Below the pieces are notes generated by a model, which was not told the origin of the DNA, searched no databases, and worked only from the letters and a program-made list of their open reading frames with translations. Below are positions 27,720-37,010 of a stretch of 64,000 nt of DNA, in pieces; position 1 is the stretch's first letter; each line of letters starts with the position of its first letter. This DNA is from AP-15 sp035509615 (GTDB lineage Bacteria; Pseudomonadota; Alphaproteobacteria; ATCC43930; CGMCC-115725), in NCBI GenBank assembly GCA_035509615.1, contig DATJLK010000067.1, forward strand, positions 1 to 64,000. Direction: 5' to 3'. Position numbers and translations under genes: made by a program.

Positions 27720-27852
27720 CGGTGACCCTGAAACGCTGTCCCTGTAGAACGCCAAAAGCTAGGGCGATCATTTCGTGGAGGCCAGTTCTCGCTTATGACA
27801 ATATAGGGTGACGATATCGCAAATCCGTTACGAATTACTGCCTTGCAATTAG

Positions 27853-28290
27853 CGCGTAGGCGGCGGGCGTGATAAATCGCGTGCGAAGCACAAGCCTCCG
27901 GCGGTTAAAGAAGTACTGACCTTCGTAGAGGACCTGTGTGAATACGTAAACGAGAAGTTCGATGAACGTTCGGCCTTGCATCTCGCCGCCTATGTCATGT
28001 GGCGGATTAACTGGATACATCCGTTCGATGATGGTAATGGACGCACTGCTCGAGCAGCATCGTATCTCGTCCTATGCATAAAATTGCGCAATAAACTCCT
28101 GGAAAACCTACAATCCCCGATCAGATTGCGGAGAAAAAAGGTCCTTACTACCAAGCGCTAGAGGCGGCGGATGCCGCGTGGGCCAAAGGATATCCCTCGA
28201 CCTGACGCGCTAGAGGCGCTTGTCGAGAGCCACCTCGCAGCACAGCTGGTAAGCGCCGTTGAAGAAGCGCGCGGCCAGCCATTGGCGTGA
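27853..28290 (+). pseudogene. Fic-family protein remnant, frameshifted and 5'-truncated
   Basis: The reading KPPAVKEVLTFVEDLCEYVN, then SALHLAAYVMWRINWIHPFDDGNGRTARAASYLVLC, contains the Fic core motif HPFDDGNGRTAR. The frame stops at 28161, but homology continues in the +1 frame (IPDQIAEKKGPYYQALEAAD) and then, after a second shift, to DALEALVESHLAAQL and the stop at 28290. The N-terminal half is missing. Intact Fic enzymes transfer AMP or similar groups to proteins. The DNA is visibly richer in A/T than the flanking suc genes, suggesting an acquired gene now decaying. It lies antisense between sucA and sucD. Confidence 0.8.
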
Positions 28291-28325
28291 GCGCCAAAGC
28301 AAACGGGTTAGGCTAACGGCAATGG

Positions 28326-29201
28326 TCAGCCTTTCAGCACGTCGCGCATCGTGGTGCCGATCTCGGCTGGCGAGCGGGCGATCGTGGCACCCGCGCTGCG
28401 CAGCGCTTCCATCTTGTCTTCGGCGCCACCTTTGCCGCCGGCGATGATCGCCCCGGCATGCCCCATCCGCCGGCCCGGCGGTGCGGTGACGCCGGCGATA
28501 AAGCCGACCACCGGCTTCTTGCGAGCCGACGATTTCAGAAAGGCCGCACCGTCTTCTTCGGCGCTGCCGCCGATTTCGCCGATCATGACGATCGCCTCGG
28601 TCTCATCATCGGCGAGAAACATTTCCAGCACTTCGACAAAATTGGTGCCGTTGACCGGGTCGCCGCCAATCCCGACACAGCTCGATTGACCGAGACCGAC
28701 AGCGGTGGTCTGCGCCACCGCCTCATAGGTGAGGGTGCCCGAACGCGAGACGATCCCGATCCTGCCGCGGCGGTGAATGTGCCCCGGCATGATGCCGATC
28801 TTGCACTCGTCGGGGGTGATGACACCCGGGCAATTGGGGCCGATCAGCCGGCTCTTGGTGCCGGTAAGGGCCCGCTTTACGCGCACCATGTCGAGGACCG
28901 GGATGCCCTCGGTGATGCAGATGACGAGCGGGATTTCGGCATCGACCGCTTCGAGGATCGCGTCGGCGGCAAAGGGCGGCGGCACGTAGATCACGCTCGC
29001 ATCGCAGCCGGTCTTGTCGCGCGCCTCGTGAACCGTGTCGAACACCGGCAGATCGAGGTGGCGGGTGCCGCCTTTGCCCGGGGTTACGCCGCCGACCATT
29101 CTGGTGCCGTAGGCGATCGCCTGCTCCGAATGAAAGGTCCCCTGCGACCCGGTAAAGCCTTGGCACAACACCCGGGTCGACGCATCGACGAGGATCGACA
29201 T
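28326..29201 (-). CDS. sucD: Succinyl-CoA ligase alpha subunit
   Basis: SucD binds CoA and carries the phosphorylated His during conversion of succinyl-CoA to succinate with ATP/GTP formation. The 291-residue protein has the CoA-binding stretch GFTGSQGTFHSEQAIAYGT, IGPNCPGVITPDECKIGIMP, GEIGGSAEEDGAAF and GHAGAIIAGGKG with the active His at about 245. The ATG shares one base with the sucC stop (TGATG). A TTG one codon upstream is less likely. Confidence 0.98.
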   Translation of the reverse strand: MSILVDASTRVLCQGFTGSQGTFHSEQAIAYGTRMVGGVTPGKGGTRHLDLPVFDTVHEARDKTGCDASVIYVPPPFAADAILEAVDAEIPLVICITEGIPVLDMVRVKRALTGTKSRLIGPNCPGVITPDECKIGIMPGHIHRRGRIGIVSRSGTLTYEAVAQTTAVGLGQSSCVGIGGDPVNGTNFVEVLEMFLADDETEAIVMIGEIGGSAEEDGAAFLKSSARKKPVVGFIAGVTAPPGRRMGHAGAIIAGGKGGAEDKMEALRSAGATIARSPAEIGTTMRDVLKG

Positions 29202-30370
29202 CAATGCACCTCCTTGACTGCATCGACGATCTTGGTCGCGGCGTCGACGAGGTTTTCGCCGGCCAGGATCGGCAGCCCGGATTGCTGCAGAATTCTCTTG
29301 CCGAGGTCGACATTGGTGCCTTCGAGCCGAACCACCAGCGGCACGTGCAGGTTGATCTCGCGCGCCGCGCCGACGACACCCTCGGCGATCACATCGCAGC
29401 GCATGATCCCGCCAAAGATGTTGACCAGGATGCCCTCGACATTCGGGTCGCTCAAAATCAGCTTGAACGCGGTCGAGACCCGTTCGCGCGTCGCCCCGCC
29501 GCCGACATCAAGAAAATTCGCCGGTGCCGCACCGTGCAATTTGATGATGTCCATCGTCGCCATCGCCAAGCCGGCGCCATTGACCATACAGCCGATATTG
29601 CCATCAAGCTTGAGGTAGTTGAGCCCGTGTTTGCCGGCCTCGAGCTCGGTCGGGTTCTCCTCGTCCTCATCCCGCAACGCCGCGATTTCGGGCTGGCGAT
29701 AGAGCGCGTTGTCGTCGAAATCCATCTTGGCGTCGAGCGCCAGCAATTCGCCGGCCGCAGTCACGACCAGCGGATTGATCTCGGCGAGCGTCGCGTCGAG
29801 TTCGGTAAAGGCTCGATAGAGCGCGGTGATGAATTTGACCGCGGTGCCGATCTGCCTGCCCTCGAGACCGAGACCAAAAGCGATCTCGCGGGCATGGAAA
29901 GGCTGAATGCCGCTTGCCGGATCGATCGCGACTTTAAGGATTTTGTCGGGTGAATGCTCGGCAACTTCCTCGATCTCGACCCCGCCTTCGGTCGAGCCGA
30001 CCAAGGTGATGCGCCCGGTGTCGCGGTCGACCAGCATGCCGAGGTAGAGCTCGCGAGCAATCTCACAGCCTTCTTCGACATAGACGCGCTTGACCTCGCG
30101 CCCGCCAGGGCCGGTCTGGTGGGTGACGAGGGTCGTGCCCAACAGCGCTCTTGCCGCGGCCGCGACCTCGTCTTCGCCGCGCACAAGTCTGACGCCGCCG
30201 GCCTTGCCGCGGCCGCCGGCGTGGATCTGCGCCTTGACCACCGAGACCGGTCCGCCGAGCTTTTTTGCAGCTGCGACCGCCTCGGCCGGGGTATAGGCGA
30301 CGCCGCCGCGCGGCACCGCGACGCCGAACTTCGCCAGCAGCTCTTTTGCCTGATATTCGTGAATGTTCAT
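29201..30370 (-). CDS. sucC: Succinyl-CoA ligase beta subunit
   Basis: SucC provides the ATP-grasp nucleotide-binding half of succinyl-CoA synthetase. The 389-residue protein starts MNIHEYQAKELLAKFGVAVP and contains VVKAQIHAGGRGKAGGVRL, INPLVVTAAGELLALDAKM, VNGAGLAMATMDIIKLHG, and GGIMRCDVIAEGVVGA near the end, all typical. It is 3 nt downstream of mdh and overlaps sucD by one base, so the three are one operon. Confidence 0.98.
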   Translation of the reverse strand: MNIHEYQAKELLAKFGVAVPRGGVAYTPAEAVAAAKKLGGPVSVVKAQIHAGGRGKAGGVRLVRGEDEVAAAARALLGTTLVTHQTGPGGREVKRVYVEEGCEIARELYLGMLVDRDTGRITLVGSTEGGVEIEEVAEHSPDKILKVAIDPASGIQPFHAREIAFGLGLEGRQIGTAVKFITALYRAFTELDATLAEINPLVVTAAGELLALDAKMDFDDNALYRQPEIAALRDEDEENPTELEAGKHGLNYLKLDGNIGCMVNGAGLAMATMDIIKLHGAAPANFLDVGGGATRERVSTAFKLILSDPNVEGILVNIFGGIMRCDVIAEGVVGAAREINLHVPLVVRLEGTNVDLGKRILQQSGLPILAGENLVDAATKIVDAVKEVH

Positions 30371-30373
30371 GCG

Positions 30374-31333
30374 TCAGCTCGCCATCGGCATTTTTTTGAC
30401 GACATCGACCAGATCGCGAACCGCGGCGACCGACCGGTCGAACTCCGCCTTTTCCTCGCGGTTGAGCTCGATCTCGACGATGCGCTCGACCCCGCCGGCG
30501 CCGATCACCACCGGCACGCCGACATAGAGATTGTTGACGCCATACTGCCCGGTCAGCCAGGCGGCGCAAGGCAGGACACGCTTTTTGTCGCGCAGATAGG
30601 CCTCGACCATCGCGATCGCCGAACTCGCCGGGGCGTAGAACGCCGAGCCGGTCTTGAGCAAACCGACAATCTCGGCGCCGCCGTCGCGGGTGCGCTGGAC
30701 GATCTTGTCGAGCCGCTCTTGCGTCGTCCACCCTATGCGCACGAGGTCGGGAAGCGGGATGCCGGCGACGGTCGAATAGCGCACCAGCGGCACCATCATG
30801 TCGCCATGGCCGCCCAGCACAAAGGCGCTGACATCTTCGACCGACACCTTGAGTTCCTCGGCGAGGAAATAGCGGAACCGCGCGCTGTCGAGAACGCCCG
30901 CCATCCCGACGACGCGATCGGGCGGCAATCCGCACGCCTCGCGCATCACCCAGACCATGACGTCGAGCGGGTTGGTGATGGTGATGACAAACGCTTGCGG
31001 GCAATGCTTTTTGATCGCCTGGCCGACCGTCGACACCACCTTCGCATTGGTGCCGATCAGATCATCGCGGCTCATTCCGGGCCGGCGGGCGATGCCGGCG
31101 GTGACGACCACGACATCAGCACCTTCGATATCGGCATAGTCGTTGGAGCCTCTGACGATCGCGTCATAGCCCTCGATCGTCGAGCCCTCGACAATATCAA
31201 GCGCCTTGCCCTGCGGCACGCCTTCGACGATGTCGAGAAGCACGATGTCGCCCAGCTCTTTGAGCCCGGCGAGAAGGGCGAGGGTGCCGCCGACCTGCCC
31301 GGCGCCGACGAGTGCTATCTTGTTGCGTGCCAT
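30374..31333 (-). CDS. mdh: Malate dehydrogenase
   Basis: Mdh oxidises malate to oxaloacetate with NAD. The 319-residue LDH-like protein has the nucleotide-binding loop VGAGQVGGTLA, the substrate Arg loop IARRPGMSRDDL, TNPLDVMVWVMRE, the catalytic His in VLGGHGDMMVP (about residue 175), and a C-terminal amphipathic helix. It is first in the mdh-sucC-sucD run. The 548-bp region upstream should hold its promoter. Confidence 0.98.
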   Translation of the reverse strand: MARNKIALVGAGQVGGTLALLAGLKELGDIVLLDIVEGVPQGKALDIVEGSTIEGYDAIVRGSNDYADIEGADVVVVTAGIARRPGMSRDDLIGTNAKVVSTVGQAIKKHCPQAFVITITNPLDVMVWVMREACGLPPDRVVGMAGVLDSARFRYFLAEELKVSVEDVSAFVLGGHGDMMVPLVRYSTVAGIPLPDLVRIGWTTQERLDKIVQRTRDGGAEIVGLLKTGSAFYAPASSAIAMVEAYLRDKKRVLPCAAWLTGQYGVNNLYVGVPVVIGAGGVERIVEIELNREEKAEFDRSVAAVRDLVDVVKKMPMAS

Positions 31334-31881
31334 CCGAATGTCCCATCACTGCCGCGCCACGTGCTGGGCGCAGCTTGATCCGGTCTTAGCGCGAAATCTG
31401 CGGGCGGGCAAGGCGGCGGGATGAGCCGGCCAAAGCTCGAGGACAATGCATTTTGGTCGGCGCAGCGCGGCAGTTCGCGCCGCCGGGCGGTCATGCGGCG
31501 TGATCCGCGCCGTCTGCCGCGCGCGCGTTAGCTGAGCGCGGCGGCTCAAAATGTGCGGCTCCCGACCGCCAACCCGGCGGATGGTTCCGCCGCAATCGGA
31601 AAATCTTTCAATATTCGAACTCAAACGCCGGAATAAGCGAGCGCCTTGAAAGTCGTAGAATGCAAGAACTTAGCTCGGCCGACAATGGGCGCCCGGCCAT
31701 GGCCTGGAGCACTGCCACAAACCGAAGACGCCGATTAGCGCGATTATGATGGAAAAGCGAACCAAACGCTCCGATGATGAGGTGGTTAATCGCCTTGCCT
31801 TAGGCCCTCGACCCGGGGCCTTCAGGATGCCGGCGGTTACCCCGGTTTTGCATCGCCAGCCCTTCGTCTTCACGAGATGCA
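31334..31881. other. Intergenic region between divergent mdh and the ECF sigma gene
   Basis: No coding frame with recognisable content was found in this stretch. It must hold divergent promoters for mdh and the sigma factor. I looked for a GGAAC-N16-18-GTT type ECF promoter before the sigma gene and did not find a convincing one. Confidence 0.45.
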
Positions 31882-32409
31882 ATGGCAGTAGAGGCCGCCT
31901 CGATCGAACCGCATATACCGGGCTTGCGCCGTTTCGCGCGTACCCTGGTGCGCGGCGACCGCGATCGGGCCGACGATCTTGTCCAGGACAGTCTCGAGCG
32001 AGCGCTGTCGGGATGGCACCTGCGGCGCGCAGAGGGCAATCTGCGTGGTTGGCTCTATACGATCCTTTATCGCCGCTTTCTTAGCGAACAGCATCGTCAG
32101 AAGCGGCACGGAGTTCACGGTACCTTGACAGACGCCAGCGAAGCCGAATTGCCGCAGGTGACGGGCGGCCAGGACGCGGCGCTCGAGCACCGCGATCTGC
32201 TCCGTGCGTTTTCCACACTGCCGGAAGAACAGCGATCCGTCCTGCTTCTTGTCGGTGTGGAAGATCTGTCCTACGAACAGGCGGCACGCGTCTTGGGAGT
32301 GCCGATCGGCACGGTGATGTCGCGGCTCTCGCGCGGCCGTGAGCGGTTGCGGTCATTTATGAACCGTGATCTGGAGGCGCCCGAAAACGCCCCCCGGGGA
32401 GCGCAATGA
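31882..32409 (+). CDS. ECF-type RNA polymerase sigma factor
   Basis: A 175-residue group IV sigma factor. Region 2 spans about residues 10-75 (RTLVRGDRDRADDLVQDSLE, GNLRGWLYTILYRRFLSEQH) and region 4 about 108-160 (LPEEQRSVLLLVGVEDLSYE, ARVLGVPIGTVMSRLSRGRE). No sigma 1.1 or 3 is present. The stop overlaps the ATG of the next gene (ATGA), which encodes its probable anti-sigma factor. A second ATG 5 nt upstream is out of frame. The inducing signal is not apparent. Confidence 0.93.
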   Translation: MAVEAASIEPHIPGLRRFARTLVRGDRDRADDLVQDSLERALSGWHLRRAEGNLRGWLYTILYRRFLSEQHRQKRHGVHGTLTDASEAELPQVTGGQDAALEHRDLLRAFSTLPEEQRSVLLLVGVEDLSYEQAARVLGVPIGTVMSRLSRGRERLRSFMNRDLEAPENAPRGAQ

Positions 32410-33251
32410 GCGGGGCTCCGGGCGGCATCGACCAGAACGATCTGATGGCCGCGATCGACGGGCGTCTAGGGCCGGAGCGTGCCGCCGTGCTCGAGTCCTA
32501 TCTCGCAGCGCACCCCGAGGAGGGGGAACGGCTGCGCCAATATGGCGAAATCCAACACCAACTGCGTCATGCTCTTGCCGGGCCAAACGACGAGCCGATA
32601 CCGCGCCGTCTACAGCTGGCACGGCTGCTGGCGGAAAAAAGACGACGACGTTACCGCCAATTCGGCGCGGCCGCAGCTGCGGTCATTTTTCTGGTGCTGG
32701 GAGCTGGCGGTGGCTGGATGGCGCGCAATTCAGGGATTGGAGCCCCGCGGGCCGATCAGACTGCTCAGGCGACGACCGAGCGCGAAATTACCGCCGATGC
32801 GCTGGCGGCACACCGGGTGTTCTCGGTCGAAGTTCGCCATCCAGTCGAAGTCGCGGCGGCGCAGGAGACGCACCTTGTGCAATGGCTGTCAAAGCGGCTC
32901 GGGCGGTCGCTTGTCGTCCCAGATCTGACTTCCGCCGGTTTTCAGCTGATGGGCGGCCGGCTGCTGCCGTCCGAAGGTGGGCCCGCCGCCCAATTCATGT
33001 ACCAGGAGGGCAACAATCGCCTGACCTTTTACGAGCGCTCCGGCAATACCGGCGACACCACGTTTCGCTATAGCGAGCAGAATGGAGTCGGCGAATTCTA
33101 TTGGTCCGATCAAGATTTCGGTTACGCGCTCGCCGCCAAGATCAATCGCCAGCAGCTGCTGAAGATCGCCGAAATGGTTTATCAACAGCTTTCCGGCGAA
33201 GGAGCGAAGCCGCCGCCGCCCGCCTCGCCCCTACCCGGCAAGCCAAGCTGA
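32406..33251 (+). CDS. Transmembrane anti-sigma factor with periplasmic domain
   Basis: A 281-residue protein with a cytosolic N-terminal part (about 1-83; DLMAAIDGRLGPERAAVLES and a zinc-free anti-sigma-like helical region), one membrane helix (about 86-106), and a periplasmic domain of about 170 residues (EVRHPVEVAAAQETHLVQWL, RLTFYERSGNTGDTTFRY). This fits the family of anti-sigma factors translated with their ECF sigma partner. The periplasmic part resembles the C-terminal domain of several uncharacterised alphaproteobacterial anti-sigma proteins. The CXXC/His zinc motif of ZAS-type anti-sigma factors is absent. It ends in a Pro-rich tail. Confidence 0.85.
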   Translation: MSGAPGGIDQNDLMAAIDGRLGPERAAVLESYLAAHPEEGERLRQYGEIQHQLRHALAGPNDEPIPRRLQLARLLAEKRRRRYRQFGAAAAAVIFLVLGAGGGWMARNSGIGAPRADQTAQATTEREITADALAAHRVFSVEVRHPVEVAAAQETHLVQWLSKRLGRSLVVPDLTSAGFQLMGGRLLPSEGGPAAQFMYQEGNNRLTFYERSGNTGDTTFRYSEQNGVGEFYWSDQDFGYALAAKINRQQLLKIAEMVYQQLSGEGAKPPPPASPLPGKPS

Positions 33252-33281
33252 GAGCGAGCCGGGTGCGATCGGCGCCGGCCC

Positions 33282-33412
33282 AGACCATGATCGGATCGAA
33301 GCGCCCCGGCGCGCCGATCCGACCCGTGAAATCATGGTCTCGCCCTTGGAATTGGGAGCAGGATTCACGCGTGAAAGGGAAGCTCTGCTTCCATTGCAGG
33401 CGATCCTGCTCT
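33282..33412 (+). repeat. Dispersed palindromic repeat, copy B
   Basis: Same orientation and two-module layout as copy A: ATGATCGGATCGAAGCGCC with its partner GGCGCGCCGATCCGA, then GAAATCATGGTCTCGCCCTT, then the hairpin GGAAGCTCTGCTTCC and CGATCCTGCTCT. It fills the gap between the convergent anti-sigma gene and hemW, and its end overlaps the hemW stop codon. Confidence 0.75.
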
Positions 33413-34565
33413 AGCCCAGCAGAGCCGCGAGCACCGCGTTCAGGCGTTGCCGTCCGGCCGGCGTGGCGGCGAGACCTCCACCCTCCATGGTCAAAAACCC
33501 GCCCTCGATCAATCGCGGCAATTGGCGCGCGAACCGCGTTTCGATGGCTTCCCCGGCGACTTGTTCGAAGCGAACTCGACCCACGCCTCGGGTCAGGCGC
33601 AACCCCATCATCAGCATTTCTTCGACCGCCACAGCGCGCGCGATCGGGGTTGTATCTTCGAGCCCGGTCCCGTTCGCCTCGACAGCGGCGAGCCAGCTTT
33701 CGGGCGCGCGGCGCTGGCGGGTAGCGCGTTTGATCCCGCCGCGGGTCAGCCGGCCATGCGCCCCGGGTCCGACGCCGATGTAGTCCTGATAACGCCAATA
33801 GGCGAGATTGTGCCGGCACTCGCCGCCGGGGCGAGCATGGTTGGATATTTCGTAAGCCGGCAAACCGGCGGCCGCGAGGCGCTCCTGGGTGGCTTCGTAA
33901 AGGACCGCAGCGGTATCCTCATCGAGGGGAGCGAGATCGCCGCGGCGCGCCCTGGTCGCAAAGGCGGTGCCGGGCTCGATCGTCAATTGATAGAGCGAGA
34001 GGTGGTCGCCGGCCAATGCCAGCGCCTCGTCGAGTTCGCTCTGCCAGCCGGCGAGGGTCTGGCCGGGGCGGGCATAGATCAGATCGAACGAGAAGCGGGC
34101 GAAGCTGGTGCGTGCCAGTTTGATGGCGGCAATCGCCTCGCGACGGTCATGGGCACGGCCGAGAAACCGCAGCGCCGCCGGATCGAGCGCCTGAACCCCG
34201 AGCGACAAGCGGTTGACGCCGGCTGCGGCAAAACCATGGAAACAGACCGCCTCGGCCGAATTCGGGTTGGCTTCGAGGGTGATTTCGACATCCTCAGCGA
34301 TCCGCCAGCGCGACCGTACACGCTCGAGAACGGCGGCGACCGTGTCAGGCGGCATCAGCGACGGGGTGCCGCCGCCAAAAAAGACGGTCGCGACGGTATG
34401 ATCCGGCGCGAGCCCGGCCATATGATCGAGATCAGCGAGCAAGGCCCGGGTCCAGCGCGCGCTGTCGACATCGTCGCGAACATGGCTGTTGAAGTCGCAA
34501 TATGGGCATTTCGACCGGCAGAACGGCCAGTGGACATAGACCGCCAGCGGCTCTGCCACGATCAC
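33411..34565 (-). CDS. hemW: Radical SAM haem chaperone HemW
   Basis: HemW is a radical-SAM protein related to coproporphyrinogen oxidase HemN and is thought to bind and deliver haem. The 384-residue protein has the cluster motif CRSKCPYCDF, FFGGGTPSLMP, EITLEANPNS and GVNRLSLGVQALD. It begins at GTG, one base overlapping the rdgB stop (TAG/GTG); another GTG two codons in is possible. The Cys/Tyr pattern CPYCDF and the absence of the HemN N-terminal extension support HemW rather than HemN. Confidence 0.93.
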   Translation of the reverse strand: MIVAEPLAVYVHWPFCRSKCPYCDFNSHVRDDVDSARWTRALLADLDHMAGLAPDHTVATVFFGGGTPSLMPPDTVAAVLERVRSRWRIAEDVEITLEANPNSAEAVCFHGFAAAGVNRLSLGVQALDPAALRFLGRAHDRREAIAAIKLARTSFARFSFDLIYARPGQTLAGWQSELDEALALAGDHLSLYQLTIEPGTAFATRARRGDLAPLDEDTAAVLYEATQERLAAAGLPAYEISNHARPGGECRHNLAYWRYQDYIGVGPGAHGRLTRGGIKRATRQRRAPESWLAAVEANGTGLEDTTPIARAVAVEEMLMMGLRLTRGVGRVRFEQVAGEAIETRFARQLPRLIEGGFLTMEGGGLAATPAGRQRLNAVLAALLG

Positions 34566-35164
34566 TACTTACTCGTAAAGCAGGCGGATACGAGCTTGGC
34601 AAAAGCGCGGGCGCGGTGGCTGATCTTGTGCTTTTCGGCGGGTTCGACTTCGCCAAACGTCAGCGAGCCGCCGTCAGGAACAAACATCGGGTCATAGCCA
34701 AAACCGCGCCCGCCGCGCGGCGGCCAGACCAGCCGGCCCGGCACCTCGCCGCGGAACAACTCGACATCGCCATCAGGCCAAGCCAACGCCAGGACGGCAA
34801 CAAAACGGGCGCTGCGATCCTTGTTATCGAGTTCGCGCTCGACGCGCGCCATCGCCATGCCGAAATCCTTGTTCGCCCCGGCCCAGCGCGCGGAATAGAT
34901 GCCCGGCGCCCCGCCCAAGGCCGGCACCACCAGCCCGGAATCGTCGGCCAAAGCCGGCAACCCCGTAGCTCCGGCGGCAGCATGCGCCTTGAGCGCGGCA
35001 TTCGCCTCAAAGCTGTCGCCGGTTTCCTCGGGCTCGGGCAGCCCGAGGGCGGCGGCGGCCAAACTTTCGACGCCAAAGGGCGCCAGCAATGCGGTGATCT
35101 CTTCGACCTTGCCCGGGTTGTGGCTGGCGATGACCAGCCGGCCGCCGGCAAGCTGGCGCCGCAT
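34565..35164 (-). CDS. rdgB: dITP/XTP pyrophosphatase RdgB
   Basis: RdgB hydrolyses non-canonical purine triphosphates such as dITP and XTP, keeping them out of DNA. The 199-residue protein has the family blocks IASHNPGKVEEI, LADDSGLVVPAL, GIYSARWAG, and GFGYDPMFVPDG, and HKISHRARAF near the end. The ATG shares one base with the rph stop (TGATG), and the stop overlaps hemW, so rph-rdgB-hemW are coupled. Confidence 0.96.
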   Translation of the reverse strand: MRRQLAGGRLVIASHNPGKVEEITALLAPFGVESLAAAALGLPEPEETGDSFEANAALKAHAAAGATGLPALADDSGLVVPALGGAPGIYSARWAGANKDFGMAMARVERELDNKDRSARFVAVLALAWPDGDVELFRGEVPGRLVWPPRGGRGFGYDPMFVPDGGSLTFGEVEPAEKHKISHRARAFAKLVSACFTSK

Positions 35165-35889
35165 CAGGCGGCTCCGAGACCGAGCGCCAGCCATTGGCGC
35201 CGGGTCAGATCACGGATGCCGGCGCGGGCCAGGCGCAGCATTTCGGCAAAGAGTGGTTCATCGAACGGCGCGCCCTCGGCAGTCGCCTGGATCTCGACAA
35301 TGCCGCCGCGGCCGGTCAGCACGAAATTGGCATCGGTCATCGCCTGCGAATCCTCGGCGTAATCGAGATCGAGCACGGCGGCGTTGCCAAAAACGCCGCA
35401 CGACACCGCAGCCACGCTGTCTCTAAGCGGCAGCGTCGGCAGCTGACCGGCGGCGACGAGCCCGGCCAGCGCTTTGTGCAGCGCGACATAGCTGCCGGTG
35501 ACGGCGGCCGTGCGGGTGCCGCCATCGGCCTGCAGAACGTCGCAATCGATGCGGATCTGGCGCTCGCCAAGGGCGGCCAGATCGGTTACCGCGCGCAAGC
35601 TGCGGCCGATCAGCCGCTGGATTTCCTGGGTGCGCCCGCTCTGCCGGCCGCGCGCCGCCTCGCGCTCGGTGCGGGTCAGGGTGGAGCGCGGCAACATGCC
35701 GTATTCGGCAGTGACCCAGCCTTTGCCAGTGTTGCGCAGAAAGGGCGGCACCCGCTCCTCGATGGTGGCGGCGCACAGCACATGGGTATCACCAAACTTT
35801 GCCAGACACGAACCCTCAGCGTATTTGGCGAAACCGGGTTCGAGGGTGACCGGCCGCATCACGTCGGGGGCGCGTCCCGAGGGTCGCAT
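35164..35889 (-). CDS. rph: Ribonuclease PH
   Basis: RNase PH trims the 3' ends of tRNA precursors by phosphorolysis. The 241-residue protein carries MRPSGRAPDVMRPV, FGDTHVLCAATIEERVPPF, GWVTAEYGMLPRST, RTQEIQRLIGRSLRA and IDCDVLQADGGTRTAAVTG, all characteristic. It is the first gene of rph-rdgB-hemW. The divergent neighbour is minC rather than the hrcA often found here. Confidence 0.97.
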   Translation of the reverse strand: MRPSGRAPDVMRPVTLEPGFAKYAEGSCLAKFGDTHVLCAATIEERVPPFLRNTGKGWVTAEYGMLPRSTLTRTEREAARGRQSGRTQEIQRLIGRSLRAVTDLAALGERQIRIDCDVLQADGGTRTAAVTGSYVALHKALAGLVAAGQLPTLPLRDSVAAVSCGVFGNAAVLDLDYAEDSQAMTDANFVLTGRGGIVEIQATAEGAPFDEPLFAEMLRLARAGIRDLTRRQWLALGLGAA

Positions 35890-36059
35890 TCTCGTCTCCG
35901 CCAGGGATTTGGGGTGCCGTAATTGGGGGTCGGACGCTACTCGCCGACGACGCCCGCGTCCACCCCCGAAACGCTGTCCCGCATCGGGGCGAATTCCCGG
36001 ATTGCCTCGCCGGCAATATTCGACCAGAGCGCTAATAATAGGCCAAAACCCGTTGCGCG

Positions 36060-36899
36060 ATGGCGGGTTTGGGGCTACCCCGATTTGGTTGCGGCGCAGG
36101 GGGCGGCATCGATTCTGCGATGGCGAGCAATCTGGTTCAGGGTGCGGTTTTTACAGTCATGGTGGTGCGCGCGGGAATGCTGCGCGACCCGGTCTTTGAG
36201 GCGCAACTGGCCGAGCAGATCGGCCGCAGCCCACGCTTTTTTCTGAACGCGCCGGTGGTCCTCGACCTGCGCGATGCGGCGGCGTTTGCCACCGCGGCCG
36301 AGTTTGCCGACGCCAAGACCGTGCTGCGCCGTCATACCCTCACCCTCGTCGGGATCCAGAATGCGCTGCCGGCGCAGATCGAGGCCGCGGCGGCGGCGGG
36401 GCTGGCGAGCTTTGCCCCGAATTCGACGGGTCCACGCCGCCAGCGCCCGGCCGAAGCGGTCCCCGCCGCAGCGAGCCCGCCTGAGCCGGATCCCCGATCG
36501 GAACCGTCACCGTCGCGCTCGCCCCCACCGGCGCCAACTCCGCCGCTGCGACCCGAGCCGCGCGCCGGCGCCGGCAAGACCCGGCTCGTCACCCAGCCGG
36601 TGCGCTCGGGCACCCAGATTTACGCCCGCGGTGCCGATCTGATCGTCACGGCCGCAGTCAGTCCGGGCGCTGAACTGATGGCGGACGGCAACATCCACGT
36701 CTATGGGCCGTTGCGCGGCCGAGCACTGGCAGGTGCGGCCGGAGACATCGAGGCGCGAATCTTTTGCAGCCGGTTCGAGGCCGAACTCGTCAGCATCGCC
36801 GGTCATTACCTCGTCAGCGAGCAGATTCCACCGGGAGAGCGGGGGTTGCCGGTCGAAATCGCCCTTGTCGATGACCGGTTGACCATCACCCGTAATTGA
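36060..36899 (+). CDS. minC: Septum site-determining protein MinC
   Basis: MinC inhibits FtsZ assembly away from mid-cell. The 279-residue frame has an N-terminal MinC domain (VQGAVFTVMVVRAG, FFLNAPVVLDLRDA), a Pro/Arg-rich linker (about residues 140-175), and the C-terminal beta-helix (RSGTQIYARGADLIVTAAVS, IHVYGPLRGRALAGAAG, IEARIFCSRFEAELVSIAGHY). Neither ATG at 36060 nor ATG at 36120 has a good Shine-Dalgarno; the family length is compatible with both, and the later one would give 259 residues. minD and minE follow. Confidence 0.94.
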   Translation: MAGLGLPRFGCGAGGGIDSAMASNLVQGAVFTVMVVRAGMLRDPVFEAQLAEQIGRSPRFFLNAPVVLDLRDAAAFATAAEFADAKTVLRRHTLTLVGIQNALPAQIEAAAAAGLASFAPNSTGPRRQRPAEAVPAAASPPEPDPRSEPSPSRSPPPAPTPPLRPEPRAGAGKTRLVTQPVRSGTQIYARGADLIVTAAVSPGAELMADGNIHVYGPLRGRALAGAAGDIEARIFCSRFEAELVSIAGHYLVSEQIPPGERGLPVEIALVDDRLTITRN

Positions 36900-37010
36900 C
36901 GCTCATCATAATGCGAGCACCACGTAGTGAACGGGGTGCGACTCGCGACGTTGCCGACATCTGGGCCGACATCTGGAACGAGGCCGGCATCGGGGGAGGG
37001 GGAGGTCTTT

